A stretch of 64,000 nucleotides of DNA. Origin: Halobacteria archaeon HArc-gm2. Its GTDB lineage: Archaea > Halobacteriota > Halobacteria > Halobacteriales > Haloarculaceae. The stretch covers positions 620,001-684,000 of the forward strand of contig JAOPKE010000001.1 in assembly GCA_025517465.1 (NCBI GenBank), written 5' to 3'. The notes beneath the pieces are model-generated. The model searched no databases, was not told the DNA's origin, and saw only the letters and a list, made by a program, of their open reading frames with translations. The translations under genes were made by a program, and so were the position numbers. Shown here in pieces: positions 1-7,280 of the stretch; the stretch's first letter is position 1; each line of letters opens with the position of its first letter.

Positions 1-151
1 CGACCTGCCGGAGATGTCGAACGAGAGCCTGCTGGAGGTCCGCGAGGTGCTCGTCAGCCTCCAGCAGACCGCGGGGTTCGCCGTCCGGAACTCCGAGATC
101 GCCACGAACCTGGCGCTCAACGAGCAGTCCGAGCACACGACCATCCAGTGA
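1..151 (+). CDS. PhoU-like phosphate uptake regulator, C-terminal end only
   Basis: Only the last 49 codons lie in the window and they end at a TGA. The readable tail is an amphipathic helix with the pattern TAGFAVRNSEIATNLAL, which resembles the final helix of PhoU-domain proteins of archaea, where it belongs to a helical bundle that monitors phosphate transport. The 5' part, including any DNA-binding domain, is outside the window, so the assignment rests on this short helix and is tentative. There is no close downstream partner: the next gene starts about 90 bp further on. Confidence 0.5.
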   Translation, partial: DLPEMSNESLLEVREVLVSLQQTAGFAVRNSEIATNLALNEQSEHTTIQ

Positions 152-244
152 GCGGATAGCTCGCCCGATTTCGATACCCGCTCGCGACCGGGGCAGCCAT
201 CCGCTGACGAATGAACTAAGTGGGCGCTCGGGGAATCCCCGAGT

Positions 245-472
245 ATGGCTACGACGACGCAGTCCGACTTCGGCGTCGGTCTCGGACTCCTCTTTTCGCT
301 GGTCGCCCTCGGCGCGGCCATCGCGACGACCGTACTCGGTTACAACTACGCTATCGCCCACGCCGCTGGCGAAGCGGCGGGAACGACCCAGATAACCGCC
401 GCCGTCGCGTTCGGTGTCGCGTTGCTGGCCGGTGGCCTCGCCGTATCCGCCATACACGTCTACGATAACTGA
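245..472 (+). CDS. Small two-helix membrane protein, haloarchaeal
   Basis: A 75-residue protein with two hydrophobic stretches (roughly residues 11-33 and 49-68), each long enough to cross the membrane, joined by a loop with YNYAIAHAAGEAAG. It begins MATTTQSDFG and has no signal peptidase motif, so it is probably an integral membrane protein with both ends on the same side. No catalytic motif is visible and I do not recognise a characterised family. Small proteins of this type are frequent in haloarchaea. It stands alone between the PhoU-like gene and a winged-helix gene. Confidence 0.65.
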   Translation: MATTTQSDFGVGLGLLFSLVALGAAIATTVLGYNYAIAHAAGEAAGTTQITAAVAFGVALLAGGLAVSAIHVYDN

Positions 473-497
473 TATCCTATCGTGAACGAAAGGAACC

Positions 498-504
498 GTT
501 AAGG
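498..504 (+). promoter_or_regulatory. TATA box for the 74-aa winged-helix gene
   Basis: The motif GTTAAGG is centred 27 bp before the ATG at 528, the spacing expected for a leaderless haloarchaeal transcript. It supports that start codon. Confidence 0.5.
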
Positions 505-527
505 GTCTCAACCCCCTCTGCAGAGGT

Positions 528-752
528 ATGGGTCAGTTCAGCGAGGAAGACCGCCGCATTCTCGATTACCTCCGGGATAGCGTCGCGCGTGGGGAGAGTT
601 ACTTCCGCGCGAAGAACATCGCTGAGCAGCTCGGCCTCTCGTCCAAGCAAGTCGGCGCTCGCCTCCCCCGCCTGGCGGAGGAGGCAGAGGAGGTCGACAT
701 CGAGAAGTGGGGTCGTGCGCGCTCGACGACGTGGCGAGTCACGCCCAGTTAG
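528..752 (+). CDS. Small winged-helix DNA-binding protein (DUF7123-like)
   Basis: A 74-residue protein that is almost entirely one helix-turn-helix fold. It runs from FSEEDRRILDYLRDS, through a recognition region around AKNIAEQLGLSSKQVGARLPRL, to a wing ending GRARSTTWRV. This layout is typical of small haloarchaeal winged-helix proteins and suggests a transcription factor or DNA-binding accessory protein. The target is unknown. A TATA-like box 27 bp upstream supports the start. The gene is followed after 39 bp by a SRPBCC-fold gene on the same strand, so co-transcription is possible but not shown. Confidence 0.65.
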   Translation: MGQFSEEDRRILDYLRDSVARGESYFRAKNIAEQLGLSSKQVGARLPRLAEEAEEVDIEKWGRARSTTWRVTPS

Positions 753-791
753 TTCGGCGGTTTTTTCGGGGAGCGCCCCCACCGTTGACGT

Positions 792-1220
792 ATGACGATC
801 CGGGTCCAGCGCGAGCTCGTCGTGGACGCCTCCCCGGAGCGAGTGTGGGAGTTCATCGCGGATCCGGACAGGCGCGCCGCACCGCTCAGCGTCGTCGAGG
901 ACTGGACAGTCCACGACGACGGCTCGGCGACCTGGCAGGTCGCGTTGCCGATTCCCATCGTCGACAGGACCATCACCGTCGAGACGAAAGACGTCGAGCG
1001 CCGCCAGAACGAGTACGTGAAGTTCACCGGCAAGTCGAGCGTCATGCGCGTCAACGGCGAACACCGACTCGAGGCGGTCGACGGCGGGACGCGACTCACG
1101 AATACGTTCGTCGTCGACGGCCGGTTGCCGGGCGTCGAGCGGTTCTTCGAGCGGAACCTCGACAGGGAACTGTCCAACCTGGAGGACGCCCTCCGTACCG
1201 ACCTGGAGGACGGGCCGTGA
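792..1220 (+). CDS. SRPBCC-fold (polyketide cyclase/CoxG-like) protein
   Basis: A 142-residue protein with the start and spacing of a SRPBCC domain: an opening beta strand (RVQRELVVDASPERVWEFIADPDR), then alternating strands, and a long C-terminal helix (GVERFFERNLDRELSNLEDALRT). Such proteins form a deep cavity that binds hydrophobic ligands such as lipids or polyketides, and the ligand cannot be predicted here. The stop codon overlaps the GTG of the nitrilase-family gene (GTGA), so the two are probably translated together and may act in one pathway. Confidence 0.75.
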   Translation: MTIRVQRELVVDASPERVWEFIADPDRRAAPLSVVEDWTVHDDGSATWQVALPIPIVDRTITVETKDVERRQNEYVKFTGKSSVMRVNGEHRLEAVDGGTRLTNTFVVDGRLPGVERFFERNLDRELSNLEDALRTDLEDGP

Positions 1221-2023
1221 AACTCGCGCTCGCACAGTTTCGTATCGAGAGCGCCGCCGTCGAAGCGAACACCGAGCGCGCGCTGTCGGCCATCGCGGAC
1301 GCGGCCGAGCAGGGGGCGGACCTGGTCGCCCTCCCGGAAATCTTCAACGTGGGCTACTTCGCCTTCGACGCGTACGCGCGCCGCGCCGAACCCCTCGACG
1401 GCGAGACGCTCTCGCGGATACGCCAGACCGCCGTCGAACACGACGTCGCCGTCCTCGCGGGAAGTATCGTCGAGGACCTGGCCGCGAGTGCGGCGGCGGG
1501 ATTCGAGACGCCGGCCGACGAGGGGTACGCCAACACCGCCGTCCTCTTCGACGGTGACGGGACGCGCCGGACAACGTATCGAAAACGTCACCTGTTCGGG
1601 TACGGCTCCGCCGAACAGGACCTGCTGGTCCCCGGCGAATCCATCGAGACTGCCGACCTCGGCGGGTTCACTGTCGGCGTCACGACGTGTTACGACCTGC
1701 GATTCCCCGAACTGTACCGGGATCTGGTCGACGCCGGTGTGACCCTCGCGCTCGTCCCGAGCGCCTGGCCGTACCCGCGCGTGGAACACTGGGAGCTGTT
1801 CACCCGGACGCGCGCCGTCGAGAATCAGCTCTACCTCGGTGCCGTCAACGGCGTCGGGAGCTTCGACGAGGCGACGTTGCTCGGTCGGTCGGCCGTCTAC
1901 GATCCGTGGGGAACGACGCTGGCGAGCGCGAACGACGAAGAGACCCTCGTCGTCGCCGACCTCGACCCGGACCGCGTCGAAGAGATTCGGGACGAGTTCC
2001 CGGCGCTCGCCGACCGGCGGTAA
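1217..2023 (+). CDS. Carbon-nitrogen hydrolase (nitrilase superfamily)
   Basis: The 268-residue product carries the nitrilase-superfamily triad in order: Glu in LVALPEIFNVGYF, Lys in YRKRHLF and Cys in GVTTCYDLRFPELYR. These proteins hydrolyse non-peptide C-N bonds such as amides or carbamoyl groups, and the CYDLRFPELYR signature is closest to omega-amidase or carbamoylputrescine-amidase-like members. I chose the GTG at 1217 because it overlaps the upstream TGA by 4 bp and is followed at once by the first strand (MKLALAQFRI). The longer upstream reading in this frame is low-complexity and Arg-rich. The substrate is unknown. Confidence 0.85.
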   Translation: MKLALAQFRIESAAVEANTERALSAIADAAEQGADLVALPEIFNVGYFAFDAYARRAEPLDGETLSRIRQTAVEHDVAVLAGSIVEDLAASAAAGFETPADEGYANTAVLFDGDGTRRTTYRKRHLFGYGSAEQDLLVPGESIETADLGGFTVGVTTCYDLRFPELYRDLVDAGVTLALVPSAWPYPRVEHWELFTRTRAVENQLYLGAVNGVGSFDEATLLGRSAVYDPWGTTLASANDEETLVVADLDPDRVEEIRDEFPALADRR

Positions 2024-2284
2024 CCCGGAGCTTTATCACGGAAGACGTATCATACTCCAATGCCGGCACGGCGCTTTTCACGTTGCTGCCGGCGCAATCC
2101 CGTCTCGCTGCTCGGCCACGGCGACGCGCGTCCGAAAGGCTGTCCGGACAGCCTCCCTCGCAACTCGCTGGGCCTGAACGCTCCGGGACCGGTCCGCACC
2201 TGGGCAGTGTGGACCTCCCGCGCGTCCGGGTCCAGTTCCGCGCTATCGCCTTCACGTCGCACCGTACCCGCTTTCGAGTCGCTA
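2024..2284. other. Gene-free interval between convergent genes
   Basis: This interval separates the ends of the nitrilase-family gene and the aldehyde dehydrogenase. A TATA-like CTTTATC at about 2031 sits 26 bp before an ATG at 2060, but the reading frame from there is Arg/Ser-rich and runs into the opposite gene. It looks like chance or the promoter of a short RNA rather than a protein gene. Confidence 0.4.
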
Positions 2285-3817
2285 CTACTCCGATTCCGTC
2301 TTGATGTCCGCTGACAGCCCCTGGGCCATCTGTATATCCGTCGAGTTGTTGAGCGTCCACGCCGTCCGCTCGGTGACCGCCTCGATGACCTCGCGCGCGC
2401 TGGGGTAGCCGTTCCCCGACTTCTTGACGCCGCCGAAGGGAAGCTGGACCTCGGCGCCGATACAGGGGAGGTTCCCGTACGCGAGTCCGAGTTCCGCGCG
2501 GTCGCGGTACCTGTTGATCTGGCGGTAGTCTTCGGAGATGATCGCCCCCGCGAGTCCGTACGGCGTGTCGTTCTGGATTTCGATGGCGCGGTCGACGTCG
2601 CCCTCGTACTCGACGAGCGCGACGTGGGGGCCGAACACCTCTTCCTTCAGACAGCGCAGGTCAGTGTCGTACTCGATCTCGTAGACGAACGGGCCGGCCC
2701 AGTGGCCGTCCTCGTGACCGTCGGGAATCTCTTCTGGGTCGAGGTCTGCCCGGTCCACGAGCACCTCGCCGCCCTCCGTCCGGGCCAGGTCGTTGTACTT
2801 GCCGAACTTCTCGACCATACTCTCCTCGATGACCGGGCCCATAAACGTGTCCGCGTCGAGCGGGTCGCCGACCGCGACGTCTGCCGCGAGGTCGACGAAG
2901 CGCTCCTTGAACTCGTCGTACACGTCGGTGTGGACGATGAGTCGCTCCGAGGAGACGCAACGCTGGCCCGTCGTCTTGAAACTCGACAGTATCGCCGAGT
3001 GGACGGCGACGTCGAGGTCGGCCTCCCCCGTGACGACGATGGCGTTCTTCCCGCCCATCTCGCAGGCCGCCAGCTTGCCGGGTTCGCCGCCGACTTTGCT
3101 CGCTATCTGCTGGCCGACCTCCGCGGAGCCCGTAAAGAGGACAGTGTCCACGTCGTCGGCCTCGACGATGGCGTTGCCCGCGTCGCCGAATCCCTGGACT
3201 ACGTTGAAGACGCCGTCTGGGATGCCCGCGTCGGCGAACATCTCGGCGACGACCTGCCCGCACCAGGGCGTCTGTTCGGCGGGCTTCCAGACGACGGTGT
3301 TGCCTTCCACGAGCGAGACGGCCATGTGCCAGAACGGGATGGCGACGGGGAAGTTCCACGGCGTGATGCAGCCGACGACGCCGCGGGGCTTGCGCCGCAT
3401 GTAGGCGTCTTTGCTCGCGATTTCGGACGGGACGACGTCACCGTGGGGGTGACGGGCGTTACCGGCGGCCCACTCCACCATGTGCCAGGCCTCGGTGACG
3501 TCGGCCTTCCCCTCGCTGATCTCCTTGCCGCACTCCTTCGTCACGATTTCACCAAGTTCCTGGTGGCGGTCCCGCAGTTCGTGGTAGATGTCCCAGAGGT
3601 ACTCCGCGCGGTCGACGTACGACAGCTCGCGCCACTCCTCGAAGGCGTCGGCCGCGGCGTCGACCGCTCGCTCGACGTCGGATTCGGTCCCGCGCCGGAA
3701 GGATCGCAGCGGCTCCCCCGTGGCTGGATTGACGCTCTCGAACGTCTCGTCGCCGTCGCCGTCGATCCACTCGCCGTCGACGTAGTGCCCTGAGGCGTCG
3801 TCTTGCTGTCCGCTCAT
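2285..3817 (-). CDS. NAD(P)-dependent aldehyde dehydrogenase
   Basis: The 510-residue protein is a full-length ALDH: cofactor-site motif ITPWNFPVAIP, coenzyme loop FTGSAEVGQ, general-base Glu in CEMGGKN, nucleophilic Cys in TTGQRCVSSE and the late EEVFGPH motif. It oxidises an aldehyde to the carboxylate with NAD or NADP. The extended C-terminus and the EMGGKN signature are closer to the aminoadipate-semialdehyde and related groups than to glyceraldehyde-3-phosphate enzymes, but the substrate cannot be set from sequence. It is a single gene with its own upstream region and is convergent with the nitrilase gene. Confidence 0.9.
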   Translation of the reverse strand: MSGQQDDASGHYVDGEWIDGDGDETFESVNPATGEPLRSFRRGTESDVERAVDAAADAFEEWRELSYVDRAEYLWDIYHELRDRHQELGEIVTKECGKEISEGKADVTEAWHMVEWAAGNARHPHGDVVPSEIASKDAYMRRKPRGVVGCITPWNFPVAIPFWHMAVSLVEGNTVVWKPAEQTPWCGQVVAEMFADAGIPDGVFNVVQGFGDAGNAIVEADDVDTVLFTGSAEVGQQIASKVGGEPGKLAACEMGGKNAIVVTGEADLDVAVHSAILSSFKTTGQRCVSSERLIVHTDVYDEFKERFVDLAADVAVGDPLDADTFMGPVIEESMVEKFGKYNDLARTEGGEVLVDRADLDPEEIPDGHEDGHWAGPFVYEIEYDTDLRCLKEEVFGPHVALVEYEGDVDRAIEIQNDTPYGLAGAIISEDYRQINRYRDRAELGLAYGNLPCIGAEVQLPFGGVKKSGNGYPSAREVIEAVTERTAWTLNNSTDIQMAQGLSADIKTESE

Positions 3818-3895
3818 GTCCCGGAAGTTGGTCGCGGACGGACAAAAAGGTGGGTCGAGATTCGTAGACGGCGTCTGTTCGGCTAATCGGCCGGA

Positions 3896-6016
3896 TTACC
3901 CAGCCCAGTCGAGTCCGTCCATCGCGTCGTCGAAGTGGCTCCCCTCGATGACGACGTCCTCGGCTCGCTCGTTCGCCTCGTCTGGGCTGGCGCTGTCTGC
4001 GACCTCGCGGATGGCGCGCATCGACGCGGCGCGGACCAGCGCCTCGAGGTCGGCGCCGGATCTACCCTCCGTGACCGCAGCCAGTCGGTCGAGGTCGACG
4101 TCGTCGCCCAGTGGCTTCCCCTCGGTGTGGACCTCCAGAATCTTGCGGCGAGCGACCTCGTCGGGGTTCGGGACTTCGACGTGCTGTTCTAGCCGTCCGG
4201 GCCGGAGGAGCGCGTCGTCGAGGCCGTCCCGGCGGTTCGTCGCGGCGAGGACGACGAGGTTCGGGTTGTCGGTGACGCCGTCGAGTTCGGTCAGCAACTG
4301 GGAGACGACGCGCTCGGTCACCTCGTGGGTCTCGCCGCGCTGGCCGGCGACGGCGTCGATTTCGTCGAGGAAGACGATGCTCGGGGCCGTCTGGCGCGCA
4401 CGGTCGAACACCTCGCGGACGGCCTTCTCCGATTCCCCGACGTAACGGTCCAGCAGTTCGGGGCCGTTGACGTGAACGAAGTTGACGCCGCTCTCGCCGG
4501 CGACGGCGCGGGCCAGCAGCGTCTTCCCGGTGCCCGGCGGGCCGTACAGCAGGACGCCGGTGGGTGGATCGGTCTTCGCGGCGTCGAACAGCGGGCCGTA
4601 GACGAGCGGCCACTGAACGGCCTCGGTGAGGGTGTCCTTCGCTTCCTCCAGGCCGCCGACGTCGTCGAAGGTGACGGTGGGCGACTCGGCGACGTACTCG
4701 CGCATCGCCGAGGGGTCGACGGCCGCGAGCGCCGCGTCGTAGTCCTTGCGCGAGACGTCCGGGTCCTCCTTCTCGCGACGGAGGGCGTTCATCGCGGCCT
4801 CCGTCGTCAGCGACTGGAGGTCCGCGCCGACGAAGCCGTGGGTCCGGCCGGCGACGCGGTCCAGGTCGACGTCCTCGGTCATGGGCATCTCGCGCGTGTG
4901 GACGTCGAGAATCTCGCGGCGGCCGCCCTCGTCGGGGACGCCGATCTCGATCTCGCGGTCGAAGCGACCGCCCCGGCGTAGCGCCTCGTCGATGGTGTCG
5001 ACGCGGTTCGTCGCGCCGATGACGACGACGCGGCCCCGGTCTTCGAGCCCGTCCATCAGCGTCAGCAGCTGGGCGACGACGCGGTTCTCCATGTCGGCGT
5101 CCTCGTCGCGCGCGCCCGCGATGGAGTCAATCTCGTCGATGAAGAGGATCGCCGGTGCGTTCGCCTCGGCCTGCTCGAACGCCTCGCGCAGTCGCTCCTC
5201 GGACTCGCCCTTGTACTTCGAGACGATTTCGGGCCCGGAGATGGTGTCGAAGTAGGCGTCCACTTCGTTGGCGACGGCGCGGGCGATGAGTGTCTTGCCG
5301 GTACCTGGCGGGCCGTGCAACAGGACGCCCGACGGCGGGTCGATGCCGAGGCGGCGGAAGCGTTCTGGCTCGGAGAGGGGCACCTCTATCATCTCGCGGA
5401 TGAGGTCCAGTTCCTCGTCGAGGCCGCCGATGTCTTCGTAGGAGACGTCGATGTCGGCGTCCTCGGGCGAGGGGCTCTCGCCGGTCGGCTCGCTCGGTTC
5501 GGCGGTGCGCGAGGCGCTCTCGTCGCCGCCGTAGGGGAGCACAGTGAGTCGGGTGTCGTCGGCGACCCGAACCGAGCCGTCCGGCGTCGTCGTGCGGACG
5601 AGGAACGTGCCCAGTCCCTCGACGTGGACCCGCTCGTCGGCCTGGACCATCCGGTCGACCAGCCGATCCCTCACGGTGTGTTCGTAGGCTTCGTTTCCGG
5701 GGAGTGGCTGGGCCGGCTGGACCGTGACGCTCGTCGCGTCGTCGACCGTGGCGTTGTGGACGGTGACGACGTCGCCGATGTTGACGCCGGCGTTGGCCCG
5801 CGTGTCCGCGTCGACGCGAACGAACTGGCCGTCCTCGTCGGCCGGCCACACCTTGACGACGGTCCGCCGGTCGCCCTCGACGATGACGGGGTCGCCGCTG
5901 AGGACGCCGAGTCGACTCCGGGCGGATTCCGGGAGGCGCGCGATGCCCCGTCCGGCGTCGCGCTTGTTGGCCCCCTCGACGGAGAGTTCGAGTCCGGCCG
6001 CGTTCTGACCGCTCAT
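3896..6016 (-). CDS. CDC48/VCP-type AAA+ ATPase
   Basis: A 706-residue protein with the CDC48 layout: an N-terminal double-psi barrel and CDC48_2 region (about residues 1-180), then two AAA+ modules. Each has Walker A GPPGTGKT (D1 in [18 protein letters not shown]2 in [17 protein letters not shown]), Walker B ([11 protein letters not shown] and [11 protein letters not shown]) and the arginine-finger region. As a hexamer it unfolds or extracts proteins using ATP, often feeding the archaeal proteasome. Length is normal. Haloarchaea usually carry more than one CDC48 paralogue, and I cannot say which this is. It is monocistronic and divergent from the zinc-finger gene. Confidence 0.93.
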   Translation of the reverse strand: MSGQNAAGLELSVEGANKRDAGRGIARLPESARSRLGVLSGDPVIVEGDRRTVVKVWPADEDGQFVRVDADTRANAGVNIGDVVTVHNATVDDATSVTVQPAQPLPGNEAYEHTVRDRLVDRMVQADERVHVEGLGTFLVRTTTPDGSVRVADDTRLTVLPYGGDESASRTAEPSEPTGESPSPEDADIDVSYEDIGGLDEELDLIREMIEVPLSEPERFRRLGIDPPSGVLLHGPPGTGKTLIARAVANEVDAYFDTISGPEIVSKYKGESEERLREAFEQAEANAPAILFIDEIDSIAGARDEDADMENRVVAQLLTLMDGLEDRGRVVVIGATNRVDTIDEALRRGGRFDREIEIGVPDEGGRREILDVHTREMPMTEDVDLDRVAGRTHGFVGADLQSLTTEAAMNALRREKEDPDVSRKDYDAALAAVDPSAMREYVAESPTVTFDDVGGLEEAKDTLTEAVQWPLVYGPLFDAAKTDPPTGVLLYGPPGTGKTLLARAVAGESGVNFVHVNGPELLDRYVGESEKAVREVFDRARQTAPSIVFLDEIDAVAGQRGETHEVTERVVSQLLTELDGVTDNPNLVVLAATNRRDGLDDALLRPGRLEQHVEVPNPDEVARRKILEVHTEGKPLGDDVDLDRLAAVTEGRSGADLEALVRAASMRAIREVADSASPDEANERAEDVVIEGSHFDDAMDGLDWAG

Positions 6017-6128
6017 GTCGTCGCGTTGGGATCCGAGCGCCTTGAGCGTTCGCGTTGCGATTCTCCGGATCCGAGCGAATGCCCGCGCCGACGAAAGGCC
6101 GCCGAACTCGCCCGTTACCGGAGTAATA

Positions 6129-6137
6129 CCTTTACTG
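6129..6137 (+). promoter_or_regulatory. TATA box for the 44-aa zinc-finger gene
   Basis: CCTTTACTG is centred 26 bp before the ATG at 6159. This favours that start over the inner ATG at 6186. Confidence 0.45.
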
Positions 6138-6158
6138 TTGGCCAGCCATGAGATTCAC

Positions 6159-6293
6159 ATGGTCGTCCAAACGGAGCGGGACGATATGACGTGGTTCAAG
6201 TGCGAGTACTGCGGCCTGATGTTCGACGATCAGGACGACGCGCGACAACACGAGGAGAACTGCGATTCGGAGGACCCATCTTACATCCAGTAG
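6159..6293 (+). CDS. Small C2H2-like zinc-finger protein
   Basis: A 44-residue protein holding one zinc finger: CEYCGLMFDDQDDARQHEENC, with a CxxC pair followed by His and Cys at the far end, and an acidic tail ending EDPSYIQ. Tiny single-finger proteins are common in haloarchaea and some of them affect growth, stress response or motility. The role of this one is unknown. The upstream ATG at 6159 is preferred because a TATA box lies 26 bp before it. If the ATG at 6186 were used the protein would have 35 residues and still keep the finger. Confidence 0.7.
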   Translation: MVVQTERDDMTWFKCEYCGLMFDDQDDARQHEENCDSEDPSYIQ

Positions 6294-6305
6294 ACCGGCG
6301 TCACC

Positions 6306-6540
6306 CGCTCGCTCGTGTCACTCGCTCGCGTTCTGATCGGATTCGGACGGAACGATTTCGTAACTCCGCTCACCCATCTCGTCCTCCCGCGACCACCTTT
6401 TTCCCCTTCGGGTTCGCTCGCGGTGCTCGCGAACCACTCGGGCAAAAATCTGGACCAAAAACCGCTCGCTCGCGTTACTCGCTCGCGTTCTGATCGGACT
6501 CGGACGGGACGATTTCGTAACTCCGCTCTCCCATCTCGTC
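6306..6540. repeat. Direct repeat: duplicated 3' end of the DUF5796-like gene
   Basis: Two 78-bp copies, 6306-6383 and 6463-6540, are offset by 157 bp and differ at about five positions. The second copy is the last 22 codons of the gene ending at 6475, plus 12 bp beyond the stop. The first is an orphan copy downstream of that gene. The spacer contains CTTTTTCCCC-type pyrimidine runs. The orphan has no start codon and looks like a scar of a partial tandem duplication. Confidence 0.8.
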
Positions 6541-6921
6541 TTCTTCGAACACGAACACGCGTCCGTCCACCTGGTCCAGGTCCGCCTCGACTTCGACGCG
6601 CATCTGGTGGTCGCGCACGACGACGCCGGGGAACAGTTCGTCCTCCTCGTCGTCGAGCATGATCCGCCCGACGCCGGTGTCGTCGAGGATGTCGTCGTGG
6701 GTGTTCAGGTCGTTCACGTAGACGAGGATGCCCTGGGTCTCAGAGGCGTCGGTGACGAGCACGTGAGCGTCCTTGGCTGGCGCCGTCCTGACCGTCTCTT
6801 CGGCTTTCCTCGGGACGCCGTGGTAGAAGACGGTCCGGCCATCGTTGTACTCGACGGCGATGCCGTCCTCGGTGAGTTCGACGCCGAGCGTGTCCGGGGC
6901 GACGTCGTTGCGAGCGCTCAT
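6475..6921 (-). CDS. DUF5796-like haloarchaeal protein
   Basis: A 148-residue acidic protein starting MSARNDVAPDTLGVEL, with mostly beta structure (EDGIAVEYNDGRTVFYHG, then VLVYVNDL and DDELFPGVVVRDH). I recognise it as a haloarchaea-restricted family of unknown function (DUF5796), with no visible catalytic residues. The inner ATG at 6921 is preferred to one nine codons upstream because the family normally begins with this MSxxNDV segment. The 3' end is repeated downstream. It is divergent from the transposon region. Confidence 0.75.
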   Translation of the reverse strand: MSARNDVAPDTLGVELTEDGIAVEYNDGRTVFYHGVPRKAEETVRTAPAKDAHVLVTDASETQGILVYVNDLNTHDDILDDTGVGRIMLDDEEDELFPGVVVRDHQMRVEVEADLDQVDGRVFVFEEDEMGERSYEIVPSESDQNASE

Positions 6922-7040
6922 GGCTTCCGGTTGCGCGTGGACCGTCAAAAGCGCCGCGTTCGTGCGACCAACTGCTCGCTATTTCAACGGCCCGCTCGTG
7001 TTCACTCGTGCGCCGTTCTACCTTTCAACAACGAGAGAGT

Positions 7041-7058
7041 CCCGTCGTTTACGACGGG
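7041..7058. repeat. Left-side subterminal hairpin of the TnpB element
   Basis: Perfect 7-bp stem CCCGTCG / CGACGGG closed by a TTTA loop. It has the same loop as the right-end hairpin, and its flanks (GAGAG before, GAATCCTGTC after) resemble those of the right end. It may be the left end or the relic of an earlier right end. Confidence 0.6.
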
Positions 7059-7094
7059 CGTGAATCCTGTCTATTCGGTTACAGTACCGCCACG

Positions 7095-7238
7095 TTACTG
7101 CTGGTCCTGAGTCTCCAACGCTTCCAGCCCTGCTTCTAACACGTCTGCATAGGCTTCCGAGAGGTCCAGATCGTTCGCTTCTGCGTAGTCTTTGACTCGG
7201 CCACCGAGTGTGTGTGAAATGTCGATGTTCGGGCGCAT
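7095..7238 (-). CDS. 47-aa regulator-like protein divergent from tnpB
   Basis: A very short gene whose product starts MRPNIDISHTLGGRV, followed by a long helix (KDYAEANDLDLSEAYADVLEAGL). A short strand followed by helices is the plan of ribbon-helix-helix proteins, so it could bind DNA as a dimer. I believe similar small genes accompany other haloarchaeal IS1341-type elements. The ATG at 7238 is fixed by a minus-strand TATA box (GTTTATAC) 28 bp upstream. The gene shares its promoter region with tnpB and a perfect 7-bp inverted repeat lies between them, so autoregulation and control of tnpB are a reasonable inference. Confidence 0.6.
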   Translation of the reverse strand: MRPNIDISHTLGGRVKDYAEANDLDLSEAYADVLEAGLEALETQDQQ

Positions 7239-7247
7239 GACGAAAAG

Positions 7248-7270
7248 ACTTTTAGACTAAAAGTATAAAC
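7248..7270. promoter_or_regulatory. Interlocked divergent promoters with palindromic operator
   Basis: A perfect inverted repeat, ACTTTTA-GAC-TAAAAGT (7248-7264), lies between the two start codons. CTTTTAG (centre about 7253) is 28 bp before the tnpB GTG at 7281. GTTTATAC read on the minus strand (7263-7270) is 28 bp before the regulator ATG at 7238. A protein bound to the palindrome would cover both TATA regions. Confidence 0.6.
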
Positions 7271-7280
7271 ATCTGTTGTC

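Noticed and set aside
707-2023. A long open frame that would start 510 bp upstream of the nitrilase family gene.
   Set aside because: The N-terminal extension is Arg-rich low-complexity sequence overlapping the SRPBCC gene in another frame; the family begins at the GTG at 1217.
2060-2314. 84-codon frame starting 26 bp after a TATA-like CTTTATC.
   Set aside because: Composition is Arg/Ser-rich and unlike haloarchaeal proteins, and it runs into the opposite aldehyde dehydrogenase gene. A non-coding transcript remains possible.
2624-3793. 389-codon frame antisense to the first aldehyde dehydrogenase.
   Set aside because: A high-GC shadow of the real gene; the minus-strand product has all ALDH motifs and this one has none.
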